A stretch of DNA of 64,000 bases from Megachile rotundata (lineage: Eukaryota > Arthropoda > Insecta > Hymenoptera > Megachilidae), in NCBI RefSeq assembly GCF_050947335.1, contig NW_027473317.1:372001-436000 (forward strand). The letters run 5' to 3'. Below the pieces are notes generated by a model. It saw only the letters and a list, made by a program, of their open reading frames with translations, did not search any database and was not told the DNA's origin. The position numbers and the translations under genes are program-made. Position 1 is the first letter of the stretch; each line of letters opens with the position of its first letter. Shown in pieces: positions 13,215 to 26,020 of the stretch.

Positions 13215-14963
13215 CATGATCGTGATTATATGACTGTGATTGTATGATTGTGATTGTATGATTGTGATTGTATGATTGTGATTGTATGATTGTGATTGTA
13301 TGATTGTGATTGTATGATTGTGATTGTATGATTGTCATTGTATGATTGTGATTATATGATTTTAATTGGATGATTGTGATTGTATGATTGCGATTGTAAT
13401 ATTGCGATTGTATGATTGGGATTGTATGATTGTGATTGTGACATTGCGATTGTATGATTGCGATTGTATGATTGCGATTGTATGATTGTGATTGTATGAC
13501 TGTGATTGTATGATTGTGATTGTATGATCGTGATTATATGATCGTGATTGTATGATCGTGATTGTATCATCGTGATTGTATGATTGTGATTGTATGACTG
13601 TTATTTTATGACTGTGATTGTATAATAGTGATTGTGACATTGCGATTGTATGATTGCGATTGTATGATTGTGATTGTATGAGTGTGATTGTGTGATTGTG
13701 ATAGTAGGATTGTGATTGTATGATTGTGATTGTATGATTGTGATTGTATGATAGTGATTGTGACATTGCGATTGTATGATTGCGATTGTATGATTGTGAT
13801 TGTATGATTGCGATTGTATGATTGCGATTGTAATATTGCGATTGTATGATTGTGATGTATGATTGTGATTGTATGATCGTGATTATATGATTGTGATTGT
13901 ATGATTGTGATTGTATGATTGTGATTATATGATTGTGATTGTATGATTGTGATTGTATGACTGTGATTGTATGATTCTGATTGTATGATCGTGATTATAT
14001 GATCGTGATTGTATGATTATGATTGTATGATTGTGATTGTATGATTGTGATTATATGATTGTGATTGTATGATTGTGATTGTATGACTGTGATTGTATAA
14101 TAGTGATTGTGACATTGCGATTGTATGATTGCGATTGTATGATTGTGATTGTATGAGTGTGATTGTATGATTGTGATAGTAAGATTGTGATTGTATGATT
14201 GTGATTGTATGATTGTAATTGTATGATAGTGATTGTGACATTGCGATTGTATGATTGCGATTTTATGATTGTGATTGTATGATTGTGATTGTATGATTGT
14301 GATTGTATGATTTTAATTGTATGATTGTGATTGTATGATTGTGATTGCATGATTGCGACTGTATGATTGTGATTGTATGATTTTGATTTCATGATTGTGA
14401 TTGCATGACTGTGAGTATATGATTGTGATTGTACGATTGTGATTGTACGATTGTGAATGTATGATTATGATTGTATGATTGTGATTGTATGATTGTCATT
14501 GTATGATTGTGATTGTATGATTTTAATTGTATGATTGTGATTGTATGATTGCGATTGTAATATTGCGATTGTATGATTGTGATTGTATGATCGTGATTGT
14601 ATGATCGTGATTGTATGATCGTGATTGTATGATCGTGATTGTATGATCGTGATTGTATGATCGTGATTGTATGATCGTGATTGTATGATCGTGATTGTAT
14701 GATTGTGATTGTATGATTGTGATTGTACGATAGTGATTGTGACATTGCGATTGTATGATTGCGATTGTATGATTGCGATTGTATGACTGTGATTGTACGA
14801 TAGTGATTGTGACATTGCGATTGTATGATTGCGATTGTATGATTGTGATTGCATGATTGTGATTATATGATCGTGATTGTATGATCGTGATTGTATGTTT
14901 GTGATTGTATGACTGTGATTTTATGACTGTGATTGTATAATAGTGATTGTGACATTGCGAATG

Positions 14964-15075
14964 TATGATTGTGATCGTATGATTGTGGTTGTATAATTAT
15001 AGTTCCATGATTGTGATTGTATGATTGTTCTTGCATGATTATGATCGTACGATTGTAATTGCATGATTCAGATTG
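14964..15075 (+). repeat. Diverged 112-bp core, copy 4 (in block C copy 1)
   Basis: Same core, but the usual upstream diverged monomers are missing. It is preceded by TGACATTGCGAATG (14,950-14,963), which looks like the left half of a TGACATTGCGATTG monomer joined to the right half of TATGATTGCGAATG. Confidence 0.93.
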
Positions 15076-16835
15076 TATGATTGTGATTGTATGATTGTGA
15101 TTGTATGATTGCGATTGTATGATTGCAATTTTATGAGTGTGATTATATGATTATGATTGTGTGATTGTGATTGTATGATGGTGATTGTATGATGGTGAGT
15201 GTATGATTGTGATTGAGTGATTGTGATTATATGATTGTGATTGTATGATTGGGATTGAATGATTGGGATTGTATGATTGTGATTGTCTGATTGTGACTGT
15301 ATGATAATGATTGTGACATTGCGATTGTATGATTGCGATTGTAATATTGCGATTGTATGATTGTGATTGTATGATCGTGATTGTATTATCGTGATTGTAT
15401 GATCGTGATTGTATGATAGTGATTGTGACATTGCGATTGTATGATTGCGATTGTATGATTGTGATTGTATGATTGCGATTGTATGATTGCGATTGTAATA
15501 TTGCGATTGTATGATTGTGATGTATGATTGTGATTGTATGATCGTGATTATATGATCGTGATTTTATGATTGTGATTGTATGATTGTGATTATATGATTG
15601 TGATTGTATGATTGTGATTGTATGACTGTGATTGTATGATTCTGATTGTATGATCGTGATTATATGATCGTGATTGTATGATTATGATTGTATGATTGTG
15701 ATTGTATGATTGTGATTATATGATTGTGATTGTATGATTGTGATTGTATGACTGTGATTGTATAATAGTGATTGTGACATTGCGATTGTATGATTGCGAT
15801 TGTATGATTGTGATTGTATGAGTGTGATTGTATGATTGTGATAGTAAGATTGTGATTGTATGATTGTGATTGTATGATTGTAATTGTATGATAGTGATTG
15901 TGACATTGCGATTGTATGATTGCGATTGTATGATTGTGATTGTATGATTGTGATTGTATGATTGTGATTGTATGATTTTAATTGTATGATTGTGATTGTA
16001 TGATTGTGATTGCATGATTGTGATTGTATTATCGTGATTGTATGATCGTGATTGTATGATCGTGATTGTATGATCGTGATTGTATGATCGTGATTGTATG
16101 ATCGTGATTGTATGATCGTGATTGTATGATCGTGATTGTATGATTGTGATTGTATGATTGTGATTGTATGATTGCGATTGTAATATTGCGATTGTATGAT
16201 TGTGATTGTATGATCGTGATTGTATGATCGTGATTGTATGATCGTGATTGTATGATCGTGATTGTATGATCGTGATTGTATGATCGTGATTGTATGATTG
16301 TGATTGTATGATTGTGATTGTACGATAGTGATTGTGACATTGCGATTGTGTGATTGCGATTGTATGATTGCGATTGTATGACTGTGATTGTATGATTTTG
16401 ATTGTATGATCGTGATTGTATGATCGTGATTGTATGATCGTGATTGTATGATCGGGATTGTATGATCGTGATTGTATGATTGCGATTGTAATATTGCGAT
16501 TGTATGATTGTGATTGTATGATTGTGATTGTATGATCGTGATTGTATGATCGTGATTGTATGATCGTGATTGTATGATCGTGATTATATGATCGTGATTG
16601 TATGATTGTGATTGTATGAGTGTGATTGTATGATTGTGATAGTAAGGTTGTGATTGTATGATTGTGATTGTAGGATTGTGATTGTATGATAGTGATTGTG
16701 ACATTGCGATTGTATGATTGCGATTGTATGATTGTGATTGTATGATTGTGATTGTATGATTGTGATTGTATGATTTTAATTGTATGATTGTGATTATATG
16801 ATTGTGATTGCATGATTGCGACTGTATGATTGTGA

Positions 16836-17733
16836 TTGTATGATTGTGATTATATGATTGTGAATTTATGATAGTGATTGTATGATTGTGATTGTATGAT
16901 AGTGATTATATGATTGTGATTGTATGATTGCGATTGTATGACTGTGATTGTATAATAGTGATTGTGATAATGGCGATTGTATGATTGCGATTGTATGATT
17001 GTGATTGTATGAGTGTGATTGTATGATTGTGATAGTAAGATTATGATTGTATGATTGTGATTGCATGATTGTGATTGTATGATAGTGATTGTGACATTGC
17101 GATTGTATGATTGCGATTGTATGATTGTGATTGTATGATTGTGATTGTATGATTGTGATTGTATGATTTTAATTGTATGATTGTGATTGTATGATTGTGA
17201 TTGCATGATTGCGACTGTATGATTGTGATTGTATGATTTTGATTGCATGATTGTGATTGCATGACTGTGATTATATGATTGTGATTGTACGATTGTGATT
17301 GTACGATTGTGATTGTATGATTATGATTGTATGATTGCGATTGTATGATTGTCATTGTATGATTGTGATTGTATGATTTTAATTGTATGATAGTGATTGT
17401 ATGATTGCGATTGTAATATTGCGATTGTATGATTGTGATTGTATGATCGTGATTGTATGATCGTGATTGTATGATCGTGATTGTATGATCGTGATTGTAT
17501 CATCGTGATTGTATGATTGTGATTGTATGACTGTGATTTTATGACTGTGATTGTATAATAGTGATTGTGACATTGCGATTGTATGATTGCGATTGTATGA
17601 TTGTGATTGTATGAGTGTGATTGTGTGATTGTGATAGTAGGATTGTGATTGTATGATCGTGATTGTATGATCGTGATTGTATGATCGTGATTATATGATC
17701 GTGATTATATGATCGTGATTGTATGATTGTGAT
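16836..17733 (+). repeat. Truncated third copy of block C
   Basis: From about 16,836 the sequence restarts the opening of block C (offset 4,353 bp from 12,483). It includes the TGAATTTATGATAG landmark and the +1 monomer TGATAATGGCGATTG. It follows block C to about 13.1 kb equivalent, skips several hundred bases, resumes at the TATCATCG landmark (copy 1 near 13,568), then runs into TATGATCG monomers before full copy 2 starts. It looks like a leftover of unequal exchange between two block C copies. Confidence 0.7.
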
Positions 17734-20700
17734 TGTATGATTGTGATTGTATGATTGTGATTATATGATTGTGAATTTATGATAGTGATTGTATGATTGT
17801 GATTGTATGATAGTGATTATATGATTGTGATTGTATGATTGCGATTGTATGACTGTGATTGTATAATAGTGATTGTGATAATGGCGATTGTATGATTGCG
17901 ATTGTATGATTGTGATTGTATGAGTGTGATTGTATGATTGTGATAGTAAGATTATGATTGTATGATTGTGATTGTATGATTGTGATTGTATGATAGTGAT
18001 TGTGACATTGCGATTGTATGATTGCGATTGTATGATTGTGATTGTATGATTGTGATTGTATGATTGTGATTGTATGATTTTAATTGTATGATTGTGATTG
18101 TATGATTGTGATTGCATGATTGCGACTGTATGATTGTGATTGTATGATTTTGATTGCATGATTGTGATTGCATGACTGTGATTATATGATTGTGATTGTA
18201 CGATTGTGATTGTACGATTGTGATTGTATGATTATGATTGTATGATTGTGATTGTATGATTGTCATTGTATGATTGTGATTGTATGATTTTAATTGTATG
18301 ATAGTGATTGTATGATTGCGATTGTAATATTGCGATTGTATGATTGTGATTGTATGATCGTGATTGTATGATCGTGATTGTATGATCGTGATTGTATGAT
18401 CGTGATTGTATGATCGTGATTGTATGATCGTGATTGTATGATCGTGATTGTATGATCGTGATTGCATGATCGTGATTATATGACTGTGATTGTATGATTG
18501 TGATTGTATGATTGTGATTGTATGATTGTGATTGTATGATTGTGATTGTATGATTGTGATTGTATGATTGTGATTGTATGATTGTGATTGTATGATTGTC
18601 ATTGTATGATTGTGATTATATGATTTTAATTGGATGATTGTGATTGTATGATTGCGATTGTAATATTGCGATTGTATGATTGGGATTGTATGATTGTGAT
18701 TGTGACATTGCGATTGTATGATTGCGATTGTATGATTGCGATTGTATGATTGTGATTGTATGACTGTGATTGTATGATTGTGATTGTATGATCGTGATTA
18801 TATGATCGTGATTGTATGATCGTGATTGTATCATCGTGATTGTATGATTGTGATTGTATGACTGTTATTTTATGACTGTGATTGTATAATAGTGATTGTG
18901 ACATTGCGATTGTATGATTGCGATTGTATGATTGTGATTGTATGAGTGTGATTGTGTGATTGTGATAGTAGGATTGTGATTGTATGATTGTGATTGTATG
19001 ATTGTGATTGTATGATAGTGATTGTGACATTGCGATTGTATGATTGCGATTGTATGATTGTGATTGTATGATTGCGATTGTATGATTGCGATTGTAATAT
19101 TGCGATTGTATGATTGTGATGTATGATTGTGATTGTATGATCGTGATTATATGATTGTGATTGTATGATTGTGATTATATGATTGTGATTGTATGATTGT
19201 GATTGTATGACTGTGATTGTATGATTCTGATTGTATGATCGTGATTATATGATCGTGATTGTATGATTATGATTGTATGATTGTGATTGTATGATTGTGA
19301 TTATATGATTGTGATTGTATGATTGTGATTGTATGACTGTGATTGTATAATAGTGATTGTGACATTGCGATTGTATGATTGCGATTGTATGATTGTGATT
19401 GTATGAGTGTGATTGTATGATTGTGATAGTAAGATTGTGATTGTATGATTGTGATTGTATGATTGTAATTGTATGATAGTGATTGTGACATTGCGATTGT
19501 ATGATTGCGATTTTATGATTGTGATTGTATGATTGTGATTGTATGATTGTGATTGTATGATTTTAATTGTATGATTGTGATTGTATGATTGTGATTGCAT
19601 GATTGCGACTGTATGATTGTGATTGTATGATTTTGATTTCATGATTGTGATTGCATGACTGTGAGTATATGATTGTGATTGTACGATTGTGATTGTACGA
19701 TTGTGAATGTATGATTATGATTGTATGATTGTGATTGTATGATTGTCATTGTATGATTGTGATTGTATGATTTTAATTGTATGATTGTGATTGTATGATT
19801 GCGATTGTAATATTGCGATTGTATGATTGTGATTGTATGATCGTGATTGTATGATCGTGATTGTATGATCGTGATTGTATGATCGTGATTGTATGATCGT
19901 GATTGTATGATCGTGATTGTATGATCGTGATTGTATGATCGTGATTGTATGATTGTGATTGTATGATTGTGATTGTACGATAGTGATTGTGACATTGCGA
20001 TTGTATGATTGCGATTGTATGATTGCGATTGTATGACTGTGATTGTACGATAGTGATTGTGACATTGCGATTGTATGATTGCGATTGTATGATTGTGATT
20101 GCATGATTGTGATTATATGATCGTGATTGTATGATCGTGATTGTATGTTTGTGATTGTATGACTGTGATTTTATGACTGTGATTGTATAATAGTGATTGT
20201 GACATTGCGAATGTATGATTGTGATCGTATGATTGTGGTTGTATAATTATAGTTCCATGATTGTGATTGTATGATTGTTCTTGCATGATTATGATCGTAC
20301 GATTGTAATTGCATGATTCAGATTGTATGATTGTGATTGTATGATTGTGATTGTATGATTGCGATTGTATGATTGCAATTTTATGAGTGTGATTATATGA
20401 TTATGATTGTGTGATTGTGATTGTATGATGGTGATTGTATGATGGTGAGTGTATGATTGTGATTGAGTGATTGTGATTATATGATTGTGATTGTATGATT
20501 GGGATTGAATGATTGGGATTGTATGATTGTGATTGTCTGATTGTGACTGTATGATAATGATTGTGACATTGCGATTGTATGATTGCGATTGTAATATTGC
20601 GATTGTATGATTGTGATTGTATGATCGTGATTGTATTATCGTGATTGTATGATCGTGATTGTATGATAGTGATTGTGACATTGCGATTGTATGATTGCGA

Positions 20701-22280
20701 TTGTATGATTGTGATTGTATGATTGCGATTGTATGATTGCGATTGTAATATTGCGATTGTATGATTGTGATGTATGATTGTGATTGTATGATCGTGATTA
20801 TATGATCGTGATTTTATGATTGTGATTGTATGATTGTGATTATATGATTGTGATTGTATGATTGTGATTGTATGACTGTGATTGTATGATTCTGATTGTA
20901 TGATCGTGATTATATGATCGTGATTGTATGATTATGATTGTATGATTGTGATTGTATGATTGTGATTATATGATTGTGATTGTATGATTGTGATTGTATG
21001 ACTGTGATTGTATAATAGTGATTGTGACATTGCGATTGTATGATTGCGATTGTATGATTGTGATTGTATGAGTGTGATTGTATGATTGTGATAGTAAGAT
21101 TGTGATTGTATGATTGTGATTGTATGATTGTAATTGTATGATAGTGATTGTGACATTGCGATTGTATGATTGCGATTGTATGATTGTGATTGTATGATTG
21201 TGATTGTATGATTGTGATTGTATGATTTTAATTGTATGATTGTGATTGTATGATTGTGATTGCATGATTGTGATTGTATTATCGTGATTGTATGATCGTG
21301 ATTGTATGATCGTGATTGTATGATCGTGATTGTATGATCGTGATTGTATGATCGTGATTGTATGATCGTGATTGTATGATCGTGATTGTATGATTGTGAT
21401 TGTATGATTGCGATTGTAATATTGCGATTGTATGATTGTGATTGTATGATCGTGATTGTATGATCGTGATTGTATGATCGTGATTGTATGATCGTGATTG
21501 TATGATCGTGATTGTATGATCGTGATTGTATGATTGTGATTGTATGATTGTGATTGTACGATAGTGATTGTGACATTGCGATTGTATGATTGCGATTGTA
21601 TGATTGCGATTGTATGACTGTGATTGTATGATTTTGATTGTATGATCGTGATTGTATGATCGTGATTGTATGATCGTGATTGTATGATCGGGATTGTATG
21701 ATCGTGATTGTATGATTGCGATTGTAATATTGCGATTGTATGATTGTGATTGTATGATCGTGATTGTATGATCGTGATTGTATGATCGTGATTGTATGAT
21801 CGTGATTGTATGATCGTGATTATATGATCGTGATTGTATGATTGTGATTGTATGATTGTGATTGTATGATTGTGATTATATGATTGTGAATTTATGATAG
21901 TGATTGTATGATTGTGATTGTATGATAGTGATTATATGATTGTGATTGTATGATTGTGATTGTATGACTGTGATTGTATAATAGAGATTGTGATAATTGC
22001 GATTGTATGATTGCGATTGTATGATTGTGATTGTATGAGTGTGATTGTATGATTGTGATAGTAAGGTTGTGATTGTATGATTGTGATTGTAGGATTGTGA
22101 TTGTATGATAGTGATTGTGACATTGCGATTGTATGATTGCGATTGTATGATTGTGATTGTATGATTGTGATTGTATGATTGTGATTGTATGATTTTAATT
22201 GTATGATTGTGATTATATGATTGTGATTGCATGATTGCGACTGTATGATTGTGATTGTATGATTTTGATTGCATGATTGT
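17734..22280 (+). repeat. Higher-order block C, copy 2
   Basis: Second full copy of block C, nearly identical in variant order to 12,470-16,835. It carries its own diverged core at 20,214-20,325. Its right part holds a further restart of the block C opening at about 21,862 (TGAATTTATGATAG landmark). After about 22,280 the similarity to copy 1 cannot be followed. Confidence 0.82.
20214..20325 (+). repeat. Diverged 112-bp core, copy 5 (in block C copy 2)
   Basis: Same core and same hybrid upstream monomer as copy 4, exactly 5,250 bp later. The hybrid joint therefore predates the block C duplication. Confidence 0.93.
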
Positions 22281-24279
22281 GATTGCATGACTGTGATTAT
22301 ATGATTGTGATTTTACGATTGTGATTGTATGATTGTGATTGTATGATTATGATTGTATGATTGTGATTGTATGATTGTCTTTGTATGATTGTGATTGTAT
22401 GATTTTAATTGTATGATTGTGATTGTATGATTGCGATTGTAATATTGCGATTGTATGATTGTGATTGTATGATCGTGATTGTATGATCGTGATTGTATGA
22501 TCGTGATTGTATGATTGTGATTGTACGATAGTGATTGTGACATTGCGATTGTATGATTGTGATTGTATGACTGTGATTGTATGATTGTGATTGTATGATC
22601 GTGATTGTATGATCGTGATTGTATGATCGTGATTGTATGATCGTGATTGTATGATCGTGATTGTATGATTGTGATTGTATGATTGTGATTGTATGATTGT
22701 GATTGTACGATAGTGATTGTGACATTGCGATTGTATGATTGCGATTGTATGATTGTGATTGTATGACTGTGATTGTATGATTGCGATTGTAATATTGCGA
22801 TTGTATGATTGTGATGTATGATTGTGATTGTATGATCGTGATTATATGATCGTGATTGTATGATTGTGATTGTATGATTGTGATTATATGATTGTGATTG
22901 TATGATTGTGATTGTATGACTGTGATTGTATGATTCTGATTGTATGATCGTGATTATATGATCGTGATTGTATGATTATGATTGTATGATTGTGATTGTA
23001 TGATTGTGATTATATGATTGTGATTGTATGATTGTGATTGTATGACTGTGATTGTATAATAGTGATTGTGACATTGCGATTGTATGATTGCGATTGTACG
23101 ATTGTGATTGTATGACTGTGATTGTATGATTGTGATAGTAAGATTGTGATTGTATGATTGTGATTGTATGATTGTAATTGTATGATAGTGATTGTGACAT
23201 TGCGATTGTATGATTGCGATTGTAATATTGCGATTGTATGATTGTGATTGTATGATCGTGATTGTATGATCGTGATTTTATGATCGTGATTGTATGATCG
23301 TGATTGTATGATCGTGATTGTATGATCGTGATTGCATGATCGTGACTGTATGATTGTGATTGTATGATTGTGATTGTACGATAGTGATTGTGACATTGCG
23401 ATTGTATGATTGCGATTGTATGATTGTGATTGTATGACGGTGATTGTATGATTGTGATTGTATGATCGTGATTCTATGATCGTGATTGCATGATCGTGAC
23501 TGTATGATTGTGATTGTATGACTGTGATTGTATGATTGTGATTGTATGATAGTGATTGTGATATTGCGATTGTATGATTGCGATTGTATGATTGTGATTG
23601 CATGACTGTGATTGTATGATTGTGTTTGTATGATTGTGATTGTATGATTGTGATTGTATAATTGTCATTGTATGATTGTGATTGTATGACTTTTATTGTA
23701 TGATTGTGATTGTATGATTGTGATTGTATGATTGTGATTGTATGATTGTGATTGTATGATTGTGATTGTATGATTGTGATTGTATGATTGTGATTGTATG
23801 ATTGTGATTGTATGATTGTGATTGTATGATTGTGATTGTATGATTGTGATTGTATGATTGTGATTGTATGATTGTGATTGTATGATTGTGATTGTATGAT
23901 TGTGATTGTATGATCGTGATTGTATGATCGTGATTGTATGATCGTGATTGTATGATCGTGATTATATGATTCTGATTGTATGATTGTGATTATATGATTG
24001 TGATTGTATGATTGCGTTTGTATGATTGTGATTTTATGATAGTGATTGTATTATTGTGATTGTATGATAGTGATTGTGACATTGCGATTGTATGATTGCG
24101 ATTGTAATATTGCGATTGTATGATTGTGATGTATGATTGTGATTGTATGATCGTGATTATATGATCATGATTGTACGATTGTGATTGTATGATTGTGATT
24201 ATATGATTGTGATTGTATGATTGTGATTGTATGAGTGTGATTGTATGATTGTGATAGTAAGATTGTGATTGTATGATTG
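22280..24279 (+). repeat. Mixed satellite segment between block C and the 868-bp duplication
   Basis: Ordinary monomers and variants with no gene. It includes a perfect run of 15 consensus monomers at 23,699-23,908 just after a TATGACTTTTATTG monomer. From about 23,909 comes a stretch resembling 873-1,200 (TATGATCG monomers, then GATTATATG and GATTCTG landmarks). It appears assembled from parts of the A-type and C-type blocks. Confidence 0.6.
23699..23908 (+). repeat. Perfect run of 15 consensus monomers
   Basis: Fifteen uninterrupted TATGATTGTGATTG monomers starting right after a TATGACTTTTATTG monomer and ending at TATGATCG. Perfect runs this long are rare in the window and point to recent local amplification. 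Confidence 0.95.
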
Positions 24280-25147
24280 TGATTGTATGATTGTGATTGT
24301 ATGATTGTGATTGTATGATAGTGATTGTGACATTGCGATTGTATGATTGCGATTGTATGATTGTGATTGTATGATTGTGATTGTATGATTGTGATTGTAT
24401 GATTTTAATTGTATGATTGTGATTGTATGATTGTGATTGCATGATTGCGACTGTATGATTGTGATTGTATGATTTTGATTGCATGATTGTGATTGCATGA
24501 CTGTGATTATATGATTGTGATTGTATGATTGTGATTGTATGATCGTGATTGTATGATCGTGATTGTGTGATCGTGATTGTATGATCGTGATTGTATGATC
24601 GTGATTGTATGATCGTGATTGTATGATCGTGATTGTATGATCGTGATTGTATGATTGTGATTGTACGATAGTGATTGTGACATTGCGATTGTATGATTGC
24701 GATTGTATGATTGTGATTGTATGACTGTGATTGTATGATTGTGATTGTATGATTGTGATTGTATGACTGTGATTGTATAATAGTGATTGTGACATTGCGA
24801 TTGTATGATTGCGATTGTACGATTGTGATTGTATGACTGTGATTGTATGATTGTGATAGTAAGATTGTGATTGTATGATTGTGATTGTATGATTGTAATT
24901 GTATGATAGTGATTGTGACATTGCGATTGTATGATTGCGATTGTATGATTGTGATTGTATGATTGTGATTGTATGATTGTGATTGTATGATTGTGATTGT
25001 ATGATTTTGATTGTATGATTGTGATTGTATGATTGTGATTGCATGATTGCGACTGTATGATTGTGATTGTATGATTTTGATTTCATGATTGTGATTGCAT
25101 GACTGTGATTATATGATTGTGATTGTACGATTGTGATTGTACGATTG
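24280..25147 (+). repeat. 868-bp direct tandem duplication, copy 1
   Basis: The segment repeats immediately downstream with an offset of exactly 868 bp (62 monomers). This was checked on the rare GTGTGATCG landmark (24,565 and 25,433) and on the TATGATAG landmark (24,314 and 25,182). Variant order looks the same throughout, so the duplication is recent relative to the rest of the array. Edge positions are uncertain by about 20 bp. Confidence 0.82.
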
Positions 25148-26020
25148 TGATTGTATGATTGTGATTGTATGATTGTGATTGTATGATAGTGATTGTGACA
25201 TTGCGATTGTATGATTGCGATTGTATGATTGTGATTGTATGATTGTGATTGTATGATTGTGATTGTATGATTTTAATTGTATGATTGTGATTGTATGATT
25301 GTGATTGCATGATTGCGACTGTATGATTGTGATTGTATGATTTTGATTGCATGATTGTGATTGCATGACTGTGATTATATGATTGTGATTGTATGATTGT
25401 GATTGTATGATCGTGATTGTATGATCGTGATTGTGTGATCGTGATTGTATGATCGTGATTGTATGATCGTGATTGTATGATCGTGATTGTATGATCGTGA
25501 TTGTATGATCGTGATTGTATGATTGTGATTGTACGATAGTGATTGTGACATTGCGATTGTATGATTGCGATTGTATGATTGTGATTGTATGACTGTGATT
25601 GTATGATTGTGATTGTATGATTGTGATTGTATGACTGTGATTGTATAATAGTGATTGTGACATTGCGATTGTATGATTGCGATTGTACGATTGTGATTGT
25701 ATGACTGTGATTGTATGATTGTGATAGTAAGATTGTGATTGTATGATTGTGATTGTATGATTGTAATTGTATGATAGTGATTGTGACATTGCGATTGTAT
25801 GATTGCGATTGTATGATTGTGATTGTATGATTGTGATTGTATGATTGTGATTGTATGATTGTGATTGTATGATTTTGATTGTATGATTGTGATTGTATGA
25901 TTGTGATTGCATGATTGCGACTGTATGATTGTGATTGTATGATTTTGATTTCATGATTGTGATTGCATGACTGTGATTATATGATTGTGATTGTACGATT
26001 GTGATTGTACGATTGTGATT
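25148..26020 (+). repeat. 868-bp direct tandem duplication, copy 2
   Basis: Second copy of 24,280-25,147. Similarity ends near 26,028, where this copy reads TATGATTATG and copy 1 reads TATGATTGTG. Confidence 0.82.

Larger units (their letters stand above)
12470..16835 (+). repeat. Higher-order block C, copy 1
   Basis: This block repeats at 17,734-22,280. The offset starts at 5,264 bp, falls to 5,250 bp near 14 kb and then to 5,236 and 5,222 bp near 16.2-16.5 kb, each step being one 14-bp monomer. Over most of the length the variant order looks identical. Near 16.61 kb copy 1 lacks roughly 0.2 kb present in copy 2 (offset jumps to about 5,419). A variant diverged core lies at 14,964-15,075. 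Confidence 0.85.
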
